From positions 1,149,989 through 1,213,988 of the forward strand of contig CM042085.1 in the NCBI GenBank assembly GCA_023512835.1: 64,000 nt of DNA, read 5' to 3'. The stretch's first letter is position 1, and the number at the start of each line of letters is the position of its first letter. This stretch comes from Taxillus chinensis. Taxonomy: Eukaryota > Streptophyta > Magnoliopsida > Santalales > Loranthaceae. The notes below the pieces were generated by a model that saw only the letters and a list, made by a program, of their open reading frames with translations, made no database searches and was not told where the DNA came from. This document shows, piece after piece, positions 12,035 to 27,835 of the stretch. The position numbers and the translations under genes were made by a program.

Positions 12035-13732
12035 TCGCCATCATGTTTGAATGGAAACCAGAGCCTGGAAGATCGAGAGCTTAGCAATTGATTATTATTA
12101 TTATTGTTGTTGTTGTTGTTGTTATTATTGTTATTCTTATTCCCACCCATTGAATAGTATCGGTTGCTCTTCTTTATTCATTGCATGGCTAACAGTTAAA
12201 CTGCCTGTTACCCCCACAGGTTGGTGCAGCTGTAGGTTTGGGTGCTTCTCTCTATTTTCTATGATAGGCCATTTGTTCGAAAACAGCAGGCCATGCTAAG
12301 TCTGTGATTTACAAGGAAATGGTCTATTGGGTTAGGTGGTCATTGTCTCTCATCTCCCAACCAAAAAAAAAAAAACGAAGAACAAAGAATTTCTATTTTA
12401 GTAAGAGGACAGTTTATGTTAATGCAATATGAGTTTGGGCCCATTTGAGCATTTCCACTTTTAGTGTAGTTTACAAATGAAGTTGACAGTTAACGTTTTA
12501 GATTTCATTCTGTGATGCATATTGTCCTGTTCTCGTATTTTATTGTGTGCAACTTCTGTGGTCTTCCATTTCTCGAGCATATGCTTCACCGTGTACTAAA
12601 CAAGGTTCTTTCATTACAAATGCAAGTGAATCAAATCCATGGTGCCCCTAGAAAGTTAGCACTGAATCAGCTATTGTAGATTTCTGATTTGTGATCAGAA
12701 GATGGATGCAAAAACACTTCTCCATGAACAGAAACAGCTGGGACCAAGCATAGTTATTAAACTCTCTTTCGATAGTCATAGACACATGGCTTCTGCCTCT
12801 AACGTGTTGCTGTACTGACTCATTCGGTTCTTGACGTATCAGTACCCCATTTATTGTCAGCGATGGGTGTTGTTGCACCTGATGACCGTCTTCTCCGGGT
12901 GGCCCTTCGTTAATGGTAGTTGTCTGATTAGTCTTGTCTGCGTTGTCCCTACCTCGAAGTCAACAGTAAACAGGTAATTGAAACCAGACCGCCCAACATG
13001 TCTCCCTCGTGCTTGGACGGCCACCCCTGTTTCTCCCCTGCTTTTATCATGGGCACGTAGGCCGGCGGCAGGCCCCTCCACTGGTTAGATTGATGTTCCT
13101 GTGTCTGTTTCATTTGTTCACGTCAAAACATGATGCCAAACATTTTACTGTATATGCTCTCATTGTCATGTCTTCGAGTATGAAGCACCCAAAAGAAAAC
13201 AAACATAAAAATTAAGTTCAGTTTGGTCTGAAGGAGATTAGGTACGTCACCAAATATGCCCTCTGTTTCGGTGTCGGAGTTCATTTGTTTTTTCTAGTCA
13301 CCCATATTTGTTACAACATGTGTTCACAACACCCTTCAATTCCAACACAACACGTAAGTGAAAAGGCCATCGGTGAGCCATCACGTTGCTGTTTCTTACA
13401 AACTGTTCCCAAGGGTACCCCACAAAAACGATGATCAAACTGAGGAGAAGATAATACAGAAAGGACAACTCTTATTGGAGGAACTATATAAAATTTTCAC
13501 TTCAGATAGGGGAATCTGTTAACCCTTTAGTAATTACAACTTAAGATAGATATAAAAGGAAGAAAACAGTAAAAGCTTGACACAGCACTACGGTCAATTC
13601 CAGTAATTTACAAAAAGAATTCACCAGAAAACAGAAAATTTTGAAGCTTCCCAGATTAGCTGCTTCCGCCACCAAATCTTTATCTACCCTCCTTCCAAGT
13701 TCCACTCCTCTTTCATGGATTCATTGCCGATA
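12035..13732. other. Intergenic between convergent NPH3-family and LOG genes
   Basis: Both genes end here, so the stretch should contain two 3' untranslated regions. A (TTA)n(TTG)n simple repeat lies at about 12090-12140, just after the NPH3-family stop. Small open frames at about 12650-13215 have no recognisable motif. No other gene seen. Confidence 0.5.
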
Positions 13733-16700
13733 TCACCGTGCAACGTCATATGTCTGAGCATAGCGACGCTCCTCCATCTCCCAGCTTAGTTTCGAAGCAA
13801 CACCTTCGTGACAGGGGATATACTCCTAAAGATATCATTGCAGAGTGAACAAACACAGGCAGTGTATGAAGGAAGAGTTTTTCAGTAAGGAAGCCAATTT
13901 GAGATGGTGGGGAACTGGGGTAGTGAAAATAGTTACCTCCAAATTTTTCACCAATTCCTTTGCTGTTGGCGCAGACACAATGATGTGGCGGGCACTTGGG
14001 CTAACGAAGCCTTCTTCCACTGCTTTGTCAATAAATGACAGCAACGAATTGTAATATCCATCCACATTCAATAATCCCACCTGTAGATCTCATAAGAATA
14101 TTTAATTTATCGGACTACAAATATTAGCGTATATTTATAAAATAATTCATACAATTGGACAGCATCAAAATCTCTTTCTCTTTCACTTTCACTCTGGGTT
14201 TTTTAGAGGTTTTGAAATACAGCAGCACTAATTACCGGTTTATCGTGGATGCCAAGCTGGGCCCATGCTATCACTTCAAGTAGTTCCTCAAGAGTTCCAT
14301 AACCACCTGCATGAAATATGAGAGAGTTCATGAGCCATCGCTATCTTGTTTCCATCTTCTACGGTTACTTTTATTAATGCATCAATGTCTCAGTTTTCAG
14401 TGCTTATATTATCCTAATAATCAAACCATCCTTTTCTATTTACTTGACTAACTATACCCAATTTGTAGACCATTGCAAGCAAAATGGAAGAACATATGAC
14501 GACATAAACCAATATATTGATGCCAGTAGTTGTAAAACATGATAATGAATCATTAATCCACCAAATAATTCATGTTTGTGATGTCTAAAAATAGCCTATT
14601 TAACTCTGCTCATTTTGTATGGATGCCCATACACTAATGTATTTTGACCGGCAACAATTCCGGTCAGGTTAGTTTTCACTTGATTTACAATTGTACACAT
14701 ACTTTTTTTTTATGACAAGAGTGCCCTTGCCTTCATCTCTGTCTCCATACATTGTATTTATTGTCCATCATCAGGAAATAGGGGCCTAATCCTCTGCCAC
14801 CCCATCCAAGCCATAATGCCTCTAATAGTATTATAGTACCATTCGCCAGAGAACATCTTGTTTTATCTTTGAATCTGAAATGACCATTCTGCCCTCCCAC
14901 ATCCTTCCAATATATCCACAGCTTTTCAAAGACCATGTAGATAAAAAGTGTTATAAAATGGGTGAACATGATTCCCTGTCAGCTGCAGGTGCTAGCTGAC
15001 AAAAACCATTTGGTCCTCCCCTTCTTTTTGCTAAGTATGGTGAGGAAAGATTGACACGGTAGCATCACTGACCAATTGGCCGCACCAAAGAGGGCAAAGA
15101 ACGAAAAAAGTAAAAGAACATATTGGCCACAGAATGAAGGTTCATCAGAAGCCCTAACTTTACTTTTCAGTGTAAGATGTTGATGGGTCAAGAACCAGGG
15201 CTCGAATAGTTGCTCTCTCACTATTGGTATTTGGGTTTGCGGAGAGAGAGCTCAGACTCGACTCGAGAGGTGATAATTTGGGTCTCCCGCCGTTTGGATG
15301 ACACAGGCAGGCACAATTGCTTTCACAGCTAAAGCCAGTAAAAATAGCATCCACATAGTTCATTCATACCACATAAAAAAAACTGCACAGATCCCAATAG
15401 AACGAAACCCCAAATTCAAAAGAAGGCCTAGTATATAGCCCTAATTTTCCTGCGTTTCCCTATATTCCTTTCCAGTATCGGTTACTGGTTCGCCAAAAGC
15501 ATGGAAATTATAAGAGAGGTTATTGGCTAGTTGATTAAGGTGGGTAGGAAACTCTGTCCAGAGGGAGTGATACATGAAACTAGCGGGGTTCTTGTACTAA
15601 CCTGGCAACGCAATGAAGGCATCAGAATGCTTAGCCATCTCTGCTTTCCTTTGATGCATTCCTGCAACTGCTTTCACCTCCCCTACTGTTTCCCCAATTA
15701 TCTACAAACGAATACCCATTTAAAAACAAAAAAAATAGAGTGAGAAATAAAATGACAAAACAGAGTTGGAGATTGTGGAGTGAAGAAATGATGAGCCCTG
15801 CAAGACTGGACTCATTAATAAAAATTGATCCTAGCAGTCCCATCCAGTACTTAATAGATTGGAGTAGGACATATTTAATTATTTATTATGAATATAAAAG
15901 TCTATCAAAGTCAGGAAAAAGGCCAAGACAACATGGAAAACTTAGTAAATGAAAAAAAAATCATAGCTCCACCGATCAAACACAATAAAGGTGGGCAACC
16001 AGTAATCTGCGACAACAGTAAAACAGCAGTAACCAGCTGTACCCCAAGCGGTGATGCTATGGATAAGGCCACCGAGTCGCATAGAGGAAGCACATATTTT
16101 GAATATAAAATTGCAAAACTACTATTTCAAAGCGTATTGGGAAGTCAAAGCCAAGGAAAGTGGGGGAAAAAATGCCAATAATGGAAGTTGAAAAAGATTT
16201 CTTATAAATAAATAAAATTTACTACCAGAAAATTTAATTTTAAAAAAGATGATAAAAGGATTATGTCTTTTCGGGTTACAGTAGACATACCTCTCGGGGC
16301 ATGAGCGTCTTGGGAATGATTCTGCAGGGAGAAAGAGACAGTAATATGACAAAGGATCAGTTATAATGAAGAACATAACCGACACTATAAGCAGCAAAAA
16401 CAAAAAAAACACACACACACACACACACAAAAACCAGTGGGATTAAAGAAGACAAATGAGCACGAGGAAAAGGTGATATGCTTAGTTGGTTACCCGATAA
16501 CATGGCGACCACCATCATGAACAGCCTGTGAAACCAGGCCCATCAAACCAACGCTGCCTCCTCCGTACACAAGGTCGATGTTTCTTGAAACCTTAAACCA
16601 AAAAATAAAAATGAAAAACAGTTCGAATTTAACCAGTTGGGTGAAATAAAATTCGATTATTCAGGTCTTGGAAATCTTTCAGCTCCCACGTTTTTGTTTT

Positions 16701-17111
16701 CGTTTGATAATATATATCTTCAATCATTTTTAATAAGAAAAAAAAAAGATCTTGCCTTCGTACAAATCATAAATTTTATGAGGTGGGAAACGAACAAATG
16801 CATATTTTGACATGCAATGAAGCTAAGAGCGCTATATTGGAACAGACCCAGGTGGAAGAGATTCAAAACAACGCGTTTTAGCACAGAGACCAATTCACAA
16901 ACAGTTTAAAACACTTTTCTAGGCGCGTCTATATTAGACACGTACATATATATCCAAGCCACGAGTGTAAAATTGGGAAAGAAGCAAATACCAATTCTCT
17001 GCCGAGCTCAATGGCGGCCTCCTGGTAGCTGCTTTTCTTGCCCTGACTGCTTCCACAAAACACACAAATCCGATTGAATTTGGATTTCCTCATTTCAGTC
17101 ACTTGTTCCAT
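13733..17111 (-). CDS. LOG: Cytokinin riboside 5'-monophosphate phosphoribohydrolase (LONELY GUY)
   Basis: Cytosolic/nuclear enzyme that cleaves ribose 5-phosphate from cytokinin nucleotides to release active free-base cytokinins in one step. Seven exons: 16992-17111, 16494-16591, 16291-16321, 15602-15701, 14236-14306, 13937-14080 and 13733-13825, giving 218 residues, normal for LOG. It opens with [20 protein letters not shown] and continues with the nucleotide-binding [18 protein letters not shown]. The hallmark active-site motif GGYGTLEE spans the exon 4/5 junction. [19 protein letters not shown] and [20 protein letters not shown] follow. The last exon supplies [20 protein letters not shown]. 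All catalytic motifs are present, so it should be active. Which LOG paralogue it is cannot be told here. Confidence 0.95.
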
Positions 17112-20100
17112 TTAACTCCAGCTGCTTTTTGTGGGTTTTTTTTTTTTGTTATTTTGTTTTCCCTGGGGTCACTCTCTCACTACTCCTAGGCTATGGAGTA
17201 CAAATGTCGCCGGGCTATATGAGCAGCCAGCAACTTTCTCGCCTCTCAAGTCCTCTACGCTCGAGTGTCATGTTTGGCTACTCTAGGCAACCCTGGCTGG
17301 ATGTCCATTTGTATGAGTGTATCGCACGTGGGTGCCTTCGCACGCGTACGAAAAAACCTGCACAGATAGATGCCTCTCTTTCTCCTACTTTCTGTTAGAT
17401 TTCGAGGATGGCCCATGTTTGAGCTCCATTTGGTATTTTAAAATCAATTGTATGAGTATGAGAATATCTGGTCTTTTAATCAACTTAATATTTTAGGATT
17501 TCATTTTCAAGGGCAGAGAGAGGGATATAAAAGTTGAATTATTGCCCAAAATTCTTACCCCATTTCCTTAGTGGTTGTTGTTGAAGCTCCCCAGCTTAGT
17601 GGTATTTCCAACTAAGCTAAAGGTTTATTGAGCAAGGTTATATCTTCATAAGAGTTTAATTTCTCGTATGAAAGCACTTTATCGGAGTTAACTTAATCTT
17701 CCTCGAATTAGTTTGTTTGTTGTATCTTTCTGAATATAACACAATTACTGTGGTGGCTCATTAATTTCCCTCATAATTGAATTCTCAGCTGCAATTAACT
17801 TGTAGATATTTCATCTTTTATATATTTTGTCAGTTTCCAATATCATTGTCATATAAATACATATAAATACATGACTTGCCATTGTAATAGTTGTAATAGA
17901 AAATTGAAAGTTTGAATTCTAAGTTCTCTCTCTCAAGTACTTTTGTTATCTCTCAAGTTCTTAAACTTCTAATTAATTCTAACATTTGGCATTAGAAAGT
18001 AACTACAAGAAAGTAGTGTGATCATTTCATCAAATATTACTTGAATCTCAAGATATATATATATCGTAAATGATAATTTTGTCAATCCTATCCTTGAGTA
18101 AAAAGTCACTAGTAGAAGGCCACACTCTTAAAAAAACTAAAGAAAGATAAAAAGACATTGTACTTGCTATATTAAGATTTTGATAACTCTTCAAGAAGGT
18201 TACAAAGTTGGCAAATAATGATCATCCAAGATAAAAAAAATATATATAAAGAAAACAAATTACAGAACACCCAAGATTAAGCTTCCTTTTTGAATAATAA
18301 TGCAAATATTCTTTTTTGCTATGAGAAAATTCTTCTTATGTGATCAAAATAATGAATACCGAGAAATAGATAAATAACTTCAAAATCCTGTGTGAGCTAG
18401 AAATTGGAATTAGGAAATTTAGCACTAGAAATCTATCATGCAAACCTCTAATATGTGAAAGAAGACAAAGACAAAGATAAATGAGTGAAAAGAAGAATAA
18501 ACATAACAAGGTTAATATTGAACTTTAAGAGTTGAGATGAACTCAAAACTATTATTAGTAAGTATCAATACTTACTTAAATAGATGTTCATATTAATAAG
18601 TATGATACATTTAATAATTAGTATTTAACCGCTTATAGCATAATTATGTCCTTAATCTAGTGTGCCTTAACAAGTGTCACTTGATAATATAACTCTGAGA
18701 AGCTTTATCTGAAAATATAAAATAATATAATTATTACATTTAGTGCATCTTAGGAAGTCCAAAAGAGGAAGGAGATATTTTATAAATGTATTTGTCACCG
18801 AATTCTCTGGGTGTTATGCAAGACATAGTCGGATGAAGACTATGAAGTTCATTTGCATGTTTAAAATATATGGATACACCCACTAATTATAAGATGCATG
18901 TGTTTGGCATAGTATGCTCTCTTTTCCTATTATATATGCTTCTATATTCATTTTTTGGATCTCTTTTTGTGCTTAGGCTGCTCTCTTGCTTAAGATTCAT
19001 GGATTCCACTATGAGTTGTCAGACATTCACGTCACTATAATGACATTGTGCTCCATTGTTTTTGCTCTTAATAATAATTACCTTCTTTTAAACAAAAGTA
19101 TTACAGTTAATGCATGCCTGAATTTGATTTATTTTATTTTCCCCCGATTTTATGATGAATTTGTGAAATTGTGATATTCAATTTTTTTTCAAGGATGTCA
19201 TATTTAATTTGAATATGTTGATATTATATTTGAGTTATTAAACTTAAAATTATTTCAATTTTTTATTAAATATTTTTGTAGCGATTAAATAAGAGCACGT
19301 ACTCTAATATTATAATAAAATATAGTAATTCGAATTTACTGACATAATTTTAACAAATATATCTTTAAGAAATTGTATCAAATTCAATAAATATAATACT
19401 AAAGATTTAGCTGACGTTAAATAATAAATAAAATTCTATTACTTAAACCAGAAACCAAGCATAACCTTTTTAAACAAAAAATCAATGAAAATAGCTATAG
19501 TGTAAACATGGGACAAGCATGTGCGTATGGGTAGAAAATATAATTCAGAATGTCAGGGTTCCATCGTGGAGAGGGGTAGGCAATATATAGGGGCATATAG
19601 GGCTAGGCAATAGGGGTATACAGTGGGGCTCGGTGACCATAGCCCACGCTCACTCCCTCTCTTCTTCACACTTGTTATGTCCATAGGAAACATGTCATTT
19701 TTATTTCATGCGACCTTCTCCACCGTCCTGTGACTCTTGTCGCTCCCTCCTCCCCTCAGTTCTCCAACTATTTTGTCCTGTTTCGTAAACACACACACAC
19801 ACAAATAAATAAGTAAATTTGTTCTAATTAGTGTCTTAATATTTAAATATAGTTAATGTAATTAAATGGCCACCTGCCAATATCCATGTGGAATTGTATA
19901 TTATTATTAGCTAACCAAGCCCATGCCAAGATGGCCCGGAGGGCATGTGCATTTAGTATTTTTAAAATAAAATTTAAAACAAATAAAGGTCACCAATCTC
20001 AGAAGCCGAGCTTGTCTCTGCCAACCCCTGCCATTCTTCACTGTTCCGTCGCTCTACCATCAGAACTTTCTTGTAAGAGAGTGCATTCACAAATGGTGGT

Positions 20101-22030
20101 TGCCTTATATGCATGCCCTGAGCGGCTGAGCCTGCAGCCTGCACGTGCAGCCTGCATATATATGCATCACAAGCCGAGTAGGAGTGTATCTGCAAATTTA
20201 AATTTTAAAATCATTTAGTGAGCTGCGCAGTGTGTCACATGGCACCAATAATGTCATTATGTAAAACTAAAAATAACACATTTTATTAAGAAAATACAAT
20301 ATATGAGGGTCAACTTTGAAATGACGTCCATTGTTAAATACATCAAAACAGCCTGGTTCCTCTATGAAAAATGCATAATCACCATAAAAACAACAAGATA
20401 TATAGTTGCAGCATACTAAAATAGAAAGAAACACAAATTATTATCATTTGTGTTGTTTTTTATATTTGCCAAAACAACAAAAACAGTTCTTAAAACACTC
20501 ATTCCTTGCAGTAAAATTTAGACAATGCGGTCTATGGCATTGTTCACTTTGTGCAAAATTAAATTTTAATTGAAAGAGGAGATAAATTACTCCATTGATT
20601 ATTCTAAGATAAGGTTGTATTTTATGGAGCTTAATTGATGTCTTCAATAGATGCCTTTGTATTCTATCATAATCATACCAATAATTTTACTTGTCCAACT
20701 CATACCCGACCCACGGTGTCGCTGCCTTTTGATGCATTTTTTCCATAACTTGCTTGTTCCCTGCAAAGATAAATACGAATTTAATAGATCATGGAAAAAT
20801 AACAGCTAAAAAGCTTTGTTTATATATATGTGCGACAAACTGGCATACAGGTTATATAGCCCAAGGAAGAACTTGAATGCCCATCTTACATTTAATATAT
20901 ATGTCGTAAAGAAGCCTAGCAGAACCAACGAGGAAAAACTTCTATGATACAATATATCAAAACTATATTGTTTTAATAATTTTTTAAAAAATTACATACT
21001 AAAATAATATAATATTTATTTTAAAACTATCAAATGGTAGTTTTGATAAAGAGCATCTTTCACAAGTATAATTAATAATGATCTGGAGTGTTTTGCTAAA
21101 ATTAGCCTATCTTTTTATAGAAATAATTTTAATTTAAATCATTAGATCTTAATTTAAATTAAATTTTTATTTAACTGCTATAATAAATTTACTATAAATA
21201 AATAAAAATTTAATCTGAATTATTGAAGTTTAATCTAATAATTTAAATTAAAGATTCTTACAGTAAAAAATAATTATCTCGTAGCATGATTATATGTATA
21301 TATACAGGGACAGAGATAGAGTTACATAAGGATAAAAAAATTCATTACGGCTGCACCCGTGAAGTCCCCACTATGTAATCCTACTAGCCTACCTTTATTA
21401 TAGCTTTATTATGGAAGGGATGAGGTTTCCAGTATTTATATATATATAGGTTCCGACTCCTCCGACATGGCTGTACCTTTCAAAAGGCCTCTTTAGTTAA
21501 TGGTTTTCAGTTTGACCAAAATAAAAGCAAACAAAACCTGTTCTTTATTTCAAATAAAGTCGATTTAATTTGGATTAATTCGATTTAAATTAGTATTTTA
21601 AATAAATTATCAGTTTGAATTGAGTTAGTTTAATTTATTAATTTTTTAATTCTTAAATATTAAAGTAATATATAACAAAAATTATATATTATATGAACAC
21701 ATTAATATTAATATATATTAAATTTATAATCCTAAAATTTTAAAATTAATTAATATAATTCACAGTAATAACACATCAAATATTAACAAATAATTTTAAT
21801 AAATAAGTTTTAAAACATAAATAAAAAATAAAAATATGTAAATAATAATATTATTTAATTTGATTCAATTTAAATCATGATTTTAAATTTCTACACCAAA
21901 ACAAACCGATTCATTATTCAGTTTTAAATCAAAATAAATTAATTTTGTTCAATTTTGAGGTTTGATAAATTAATAATTTTATCAGTTTAGACTAATTTGA
22001 ATAATTTACTTGTATAAAGTTTCACTCCTA
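17112..22030. other. Gene-poor AT-rich intergenic DNA
   Basis: The left end should contain the LOG promoter. The remainder has no recognisable gene. An LTR-like end with a primer-binding-site-like sequence lies near 17.56-18.0 kb. A short GC-richer patch at about 20095-20180 contains a palindrome CTGCACGTGCAG (20139-20150) with an embedded G-box and RY-type TGCATG. Open frames here are short and low-complexity. Confidence 0.5.
17560..17997 (+). mobile_element. Possible LTR remnant with degenerate PBS
   Basis: The stretch ends ...CTAACA followed directly by TTTGGCATTAGAA (17985-17997). This resembles the end of an LTR followed by the primer binding site complementary to initiator tRNA-Met, usually TTTGGTATCAGAGC. 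The preceding CT-rich segment is typical of copia LTR 3' ends. The left boundary is a guess, and downstream frames are too broken to confirm gag. Confidence 0.35.
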
Positions 22031-22035
22031 GAAGA

Positions 22036-22210
22036 TGTTAGGATCTGGTCAAGACACAGGCCCACCCGCATGTCATAATATTGTCCGCTTTGGGCTCGCC
22101 AGATCAGCCCGCACGGCTTTAAAACGCGTTGTGACATTTTGGGCCTGCTTCACCATATAAGCTTCTTGACCTCTCCTTTTTCTTCCGATATGGGACATAA
22201 TTTCCCAACA
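22036..22210 (-). repeat. TRIM 3' long terminal repeat
   Basis: 175-bp terminal repeat, the 3' LTR in the element's minus-strand orientation, with the polypurine tract adjoining at 22211-22222. It contains ACAACGCGTTTTAAAGCCGT and the phrase AAAGCGGACAATATT, which recurs in plant TRIM LTRs. Confidence 0.9.
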
Positions 22211-22437
22211 ATCTCCCCCTTGTCACATATCGAACTACAACATAGGCTAGAGACGCACCTATGAAACTGATGAGCTACCACTATGTGGTTCGTCATGGGA
22301 GCTCCCCCCTCAATGTACATTCTGATTGAGAGCAGACAGATTCGATCACCTGAAGACAAGAATTTGTATTCCATAATCAGATACCGCTGCATACTATGGG
22401 ACACGCCCGCCACGACTACACGACTTTCATACCAGTT

Positions 22438-22612
22438 TGTTAGGATCTGGTCAACACACAGGCCCACCCGCATGTCACAATATTGTCCGCTTTGAGCTCG
22501 CCAGATCGGCCCGCACGGCTTTAAAACGCGTTGTGACATTTTGGGCCTGCTTCACTATATAAGCTTCTTAACTTCTCATTTTTCTTCCGATATGGGACAT
22601 AATTTTCCAACA
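22438..22612 (-). repeat. TRIM 5' long terminal repeat
   Basis: 175-bp terminal repeat, the 5' LTR in the element's orientation, with the primer binding site adjoining at 22422-22435. It differs from the other copy at about nine positions (roughly 95% identity by eye), so the insertion is not very recent. Confidence 0.9.
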
Positions 22613-22617
22613 GAAGA

Positions 22618-25219
<2,602 letters not shown>

Positions 25220-25235
25220 GTAAATGCAGGTTCCC

Positions 25236-25994
25236 TCACTCGTCGTCCTCCTCCTCCGTAAAATCTGGTTCCACGGGCTTGCGCAGAGAGCTGAGGATGT
25301 CGAAATCCGAGCCATCCCACCTAGCGCTGGACGAAGACTTGGTGCTGTACATCCTGAACCTGGGCGCCATCGCCAGCGGCATACTGAACGACACACGGCT
25401 GCCGCCGCCCGTCTGATCCATCTCCGGCGACTGATCCGGCGACATGCCGAGGAAGAAGGCCTCCCCACGGGTGTCCTCCGCGGCGTGCCTCCGCTGCCTC
25501 CGCTTGAAGCGGAACCACGCGGCCTGAATGAAGCACGCGGCCCAGGTGCGCCACTGGTGGGAGTAGAAGCGGAAGGTGTGCCGGAGCTGCTTGCTGTGGA
25601 GCCGTCGGAACTGCGATGCCACGAACTTCAAGTCCTCGGCGATGAGGGCGAAGGCCTCCACCTCGGTGATGGCCTCCACGGTGCGGGTGGAAGAAGGGAG
25701 GATGACGCTGGGGCGGGGGTCCAGCGCCCAAGTCAGCAGCTCCTCGCCGCAGAAGTCGCCGGGTCCGATGCAGGAGGAGTTGAAGAAGCCGGTGCGGCCA
25801 CCGCCGGTGGTGTACGAATCCAGGTGGCCGCGGATGATGAACAGCATCTCCGTCACCAGATCCCCCTCCCGGACCAGACACGTGCCTTGCGTGCACAGCG
25901 CCGGCTTCAGCCTCTCGCAGATTGCGTCCAGCATCCGCTCGTCCATCTGATCGAACAACGGAACCTGCGTGTATATATATATATATATATAAAA

Positions 25995-26047
<53 letters not shown>

Positions 26048-27794
26048 GTACATGTCAAATTACAAATTCAATTCTTCTTCTATGGTGCATGCATGTGGGT
26101 CAGCTGGTTTTACGTATACTGATTTATGCACCCTCACGTCAGTTCGGTCGGATCGGATTAAATCATCCAAATAGTATGCATATTTATATACTACTCGGGT
26201 GGGTCCCATATATATATATATATATATGTCAATGCAATAATAATAATGTGTGTGTGGTGATTGGTGAATATTAATTGATTGATTGATTACACGGCGGACG
26301 AGATCGACGGAGAGGTGGCGCTTGATTTCGCGGCGGAGGTCGAGAGGGAGATCTCGGAGAATGGCCTCTTCGTCCACGCCGCGAGTGGTAACCCACCGGT
26401 ACTGATCGTACTTCCTCACGCACTGCTTCAGCTCGTGCGGCAGCTGGCGGTGCCGCATCCAATTCTCCGTGTCCGTCCGCCAGATCCTCCATTCTTCCAG
26501 CCGCACCGTCGTGGATTGAAGATATCTCTGTAAATTAATTAACCAGTACTACTCCATTCAACTTCAACTTCAACCTCATTCATGACCCAATGCTTGTGCA
26601 AAAACAAAAAACAAAAGTAATTAACCACCACCAATTTAATTCCCATTATTAATTATTAATATCTACACCTGCATGTTTCCAATAAGGAGCGCGAAGAGCA
26701 CCAGCCCAAGAATCACAATCACAATGGCAACCGCAATTTCTCCCACATGCATGCCAGTTTGAAGGTTCTGTCCCAGAGAGCTGCACAAATTAATAGTACA
26801 CAAACACAGTACTTCAATCTATATCCTGGCCTAACTAAACCAAACTATATATATAGATAGAAGTTTGCAGCTATATATATATTAAGTTCTGAAAAAAAAA
26901 GGAGAAAAACCTGAGGTTCCTCAAGCCCCACCAGAGGCAATAGAAGTACTTGGCGCAAAAATCGGCGGTGGTGACGCCGGAAGTGACAGCATCGGCGTAG
27001 ATGCCGAACCGAAAGAAGAGATTGTTGGGGTCACCGTCACAGCGGGTTGAGATATTACTCGAACTCAACCACGAGCCTCTGACAGCACTGTATTCCACCC
27101 TCCGGCAGTCCAGAAGTTCATAACGGCAAGTTGCGCTATCAAGACGGCACACTGCCTCCCAGCACTCTCGCTGCTGCTCCACCGAGAGCAGGTACCAGCA
27201 CGACCCCAATACCTTTTGGTTTATACATACAGAGAGCGAGAGAGAGAGAGAGAGAGGGGAAAAAAAGTTTAGTTATATGATTTTGTCCCCTGTCCGCGAC
27301 CCATTATGTTGGACCGACCCGACCCAACGGATTCTTCGCTCTTTAACAGATAATTTTGTGTTTGAATAAATCGGATATTCAAATAATTTTTTAAAATTAT
27401 TTTTAAAAACAAATTTAGCTCCTTTTTTTTTTTAAATGTTGTAATTTTTAGTAGTAGAAAATTTGGTACTCATAAGGTAGAAATGCTTATTAAAGTGTTA
27501 ATGTAGATATAAGATATTACGAAAATTGATTGATTTTTATTTTTCTGCCCTTTTAAAATAATGTTACATCCGTGTAAACTTCTCGCATGCACTTAATAAT
27601 AATATCAAGCCAATAAAATATAACTGGAGCTTACAAATAATTTTTTCCAAAATATATGTACACGCCTGTTTTTGGCAAGTCCCGCGCAAACTTGACAAAC
27701 TCAAGATCAAGCTTATTATATAGCACGGTAGTAGCAGTTGTCTTCGGGTTTAGGATTGGGTCTACTGATCTTGCATCAACCACAATTAACAGGC

Positions 27795-27835
<41 letters not shown>

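Larger units (their letters stand above)
22031..22617 (-). mobile_element. Complete TRIM (miniature LTR) retrotransposon
   Basis: Two 175-bp direct repeats, 22036-22210 and 22438-22612, differ at about nine positions and enclose only 227 bases. Read on the minus strand, each starts TGTTGGGAAATTATGTCCCA (22036-22210 copy) and ends CCTAACA, the TG...CA ends of an LTR. The minus-strand 5' LTR is followed by CTGGTATGAAAGTC (22422-22435), a slightly decayed initiator tRNA-Met primer binding site. CAAGGGGGAGAT (22211-22222) is the polypurine tract just before the 3' LTR. The 5-bp sequence GAAGA flanks both sides (22031-22035 and 22613-22617) as target-site duplication. There is no coding capacity, so it is non-autonomous. 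Confidence 0.93.

Noticed and set aside
12857..13081. Minus-strand open frame of 74 residues between the NPH3-family and LOG genes
   Set aside because: No recognisable motif and no supporting splice or start context; likely chance.
25224..26000. Plus-strand open frame of 258 residues and overlapping frames
   Set aside because: Antisense to the last CNGC exon; the minus strand encodes the cyclic-nucleotide-binding domain and IQ motif.
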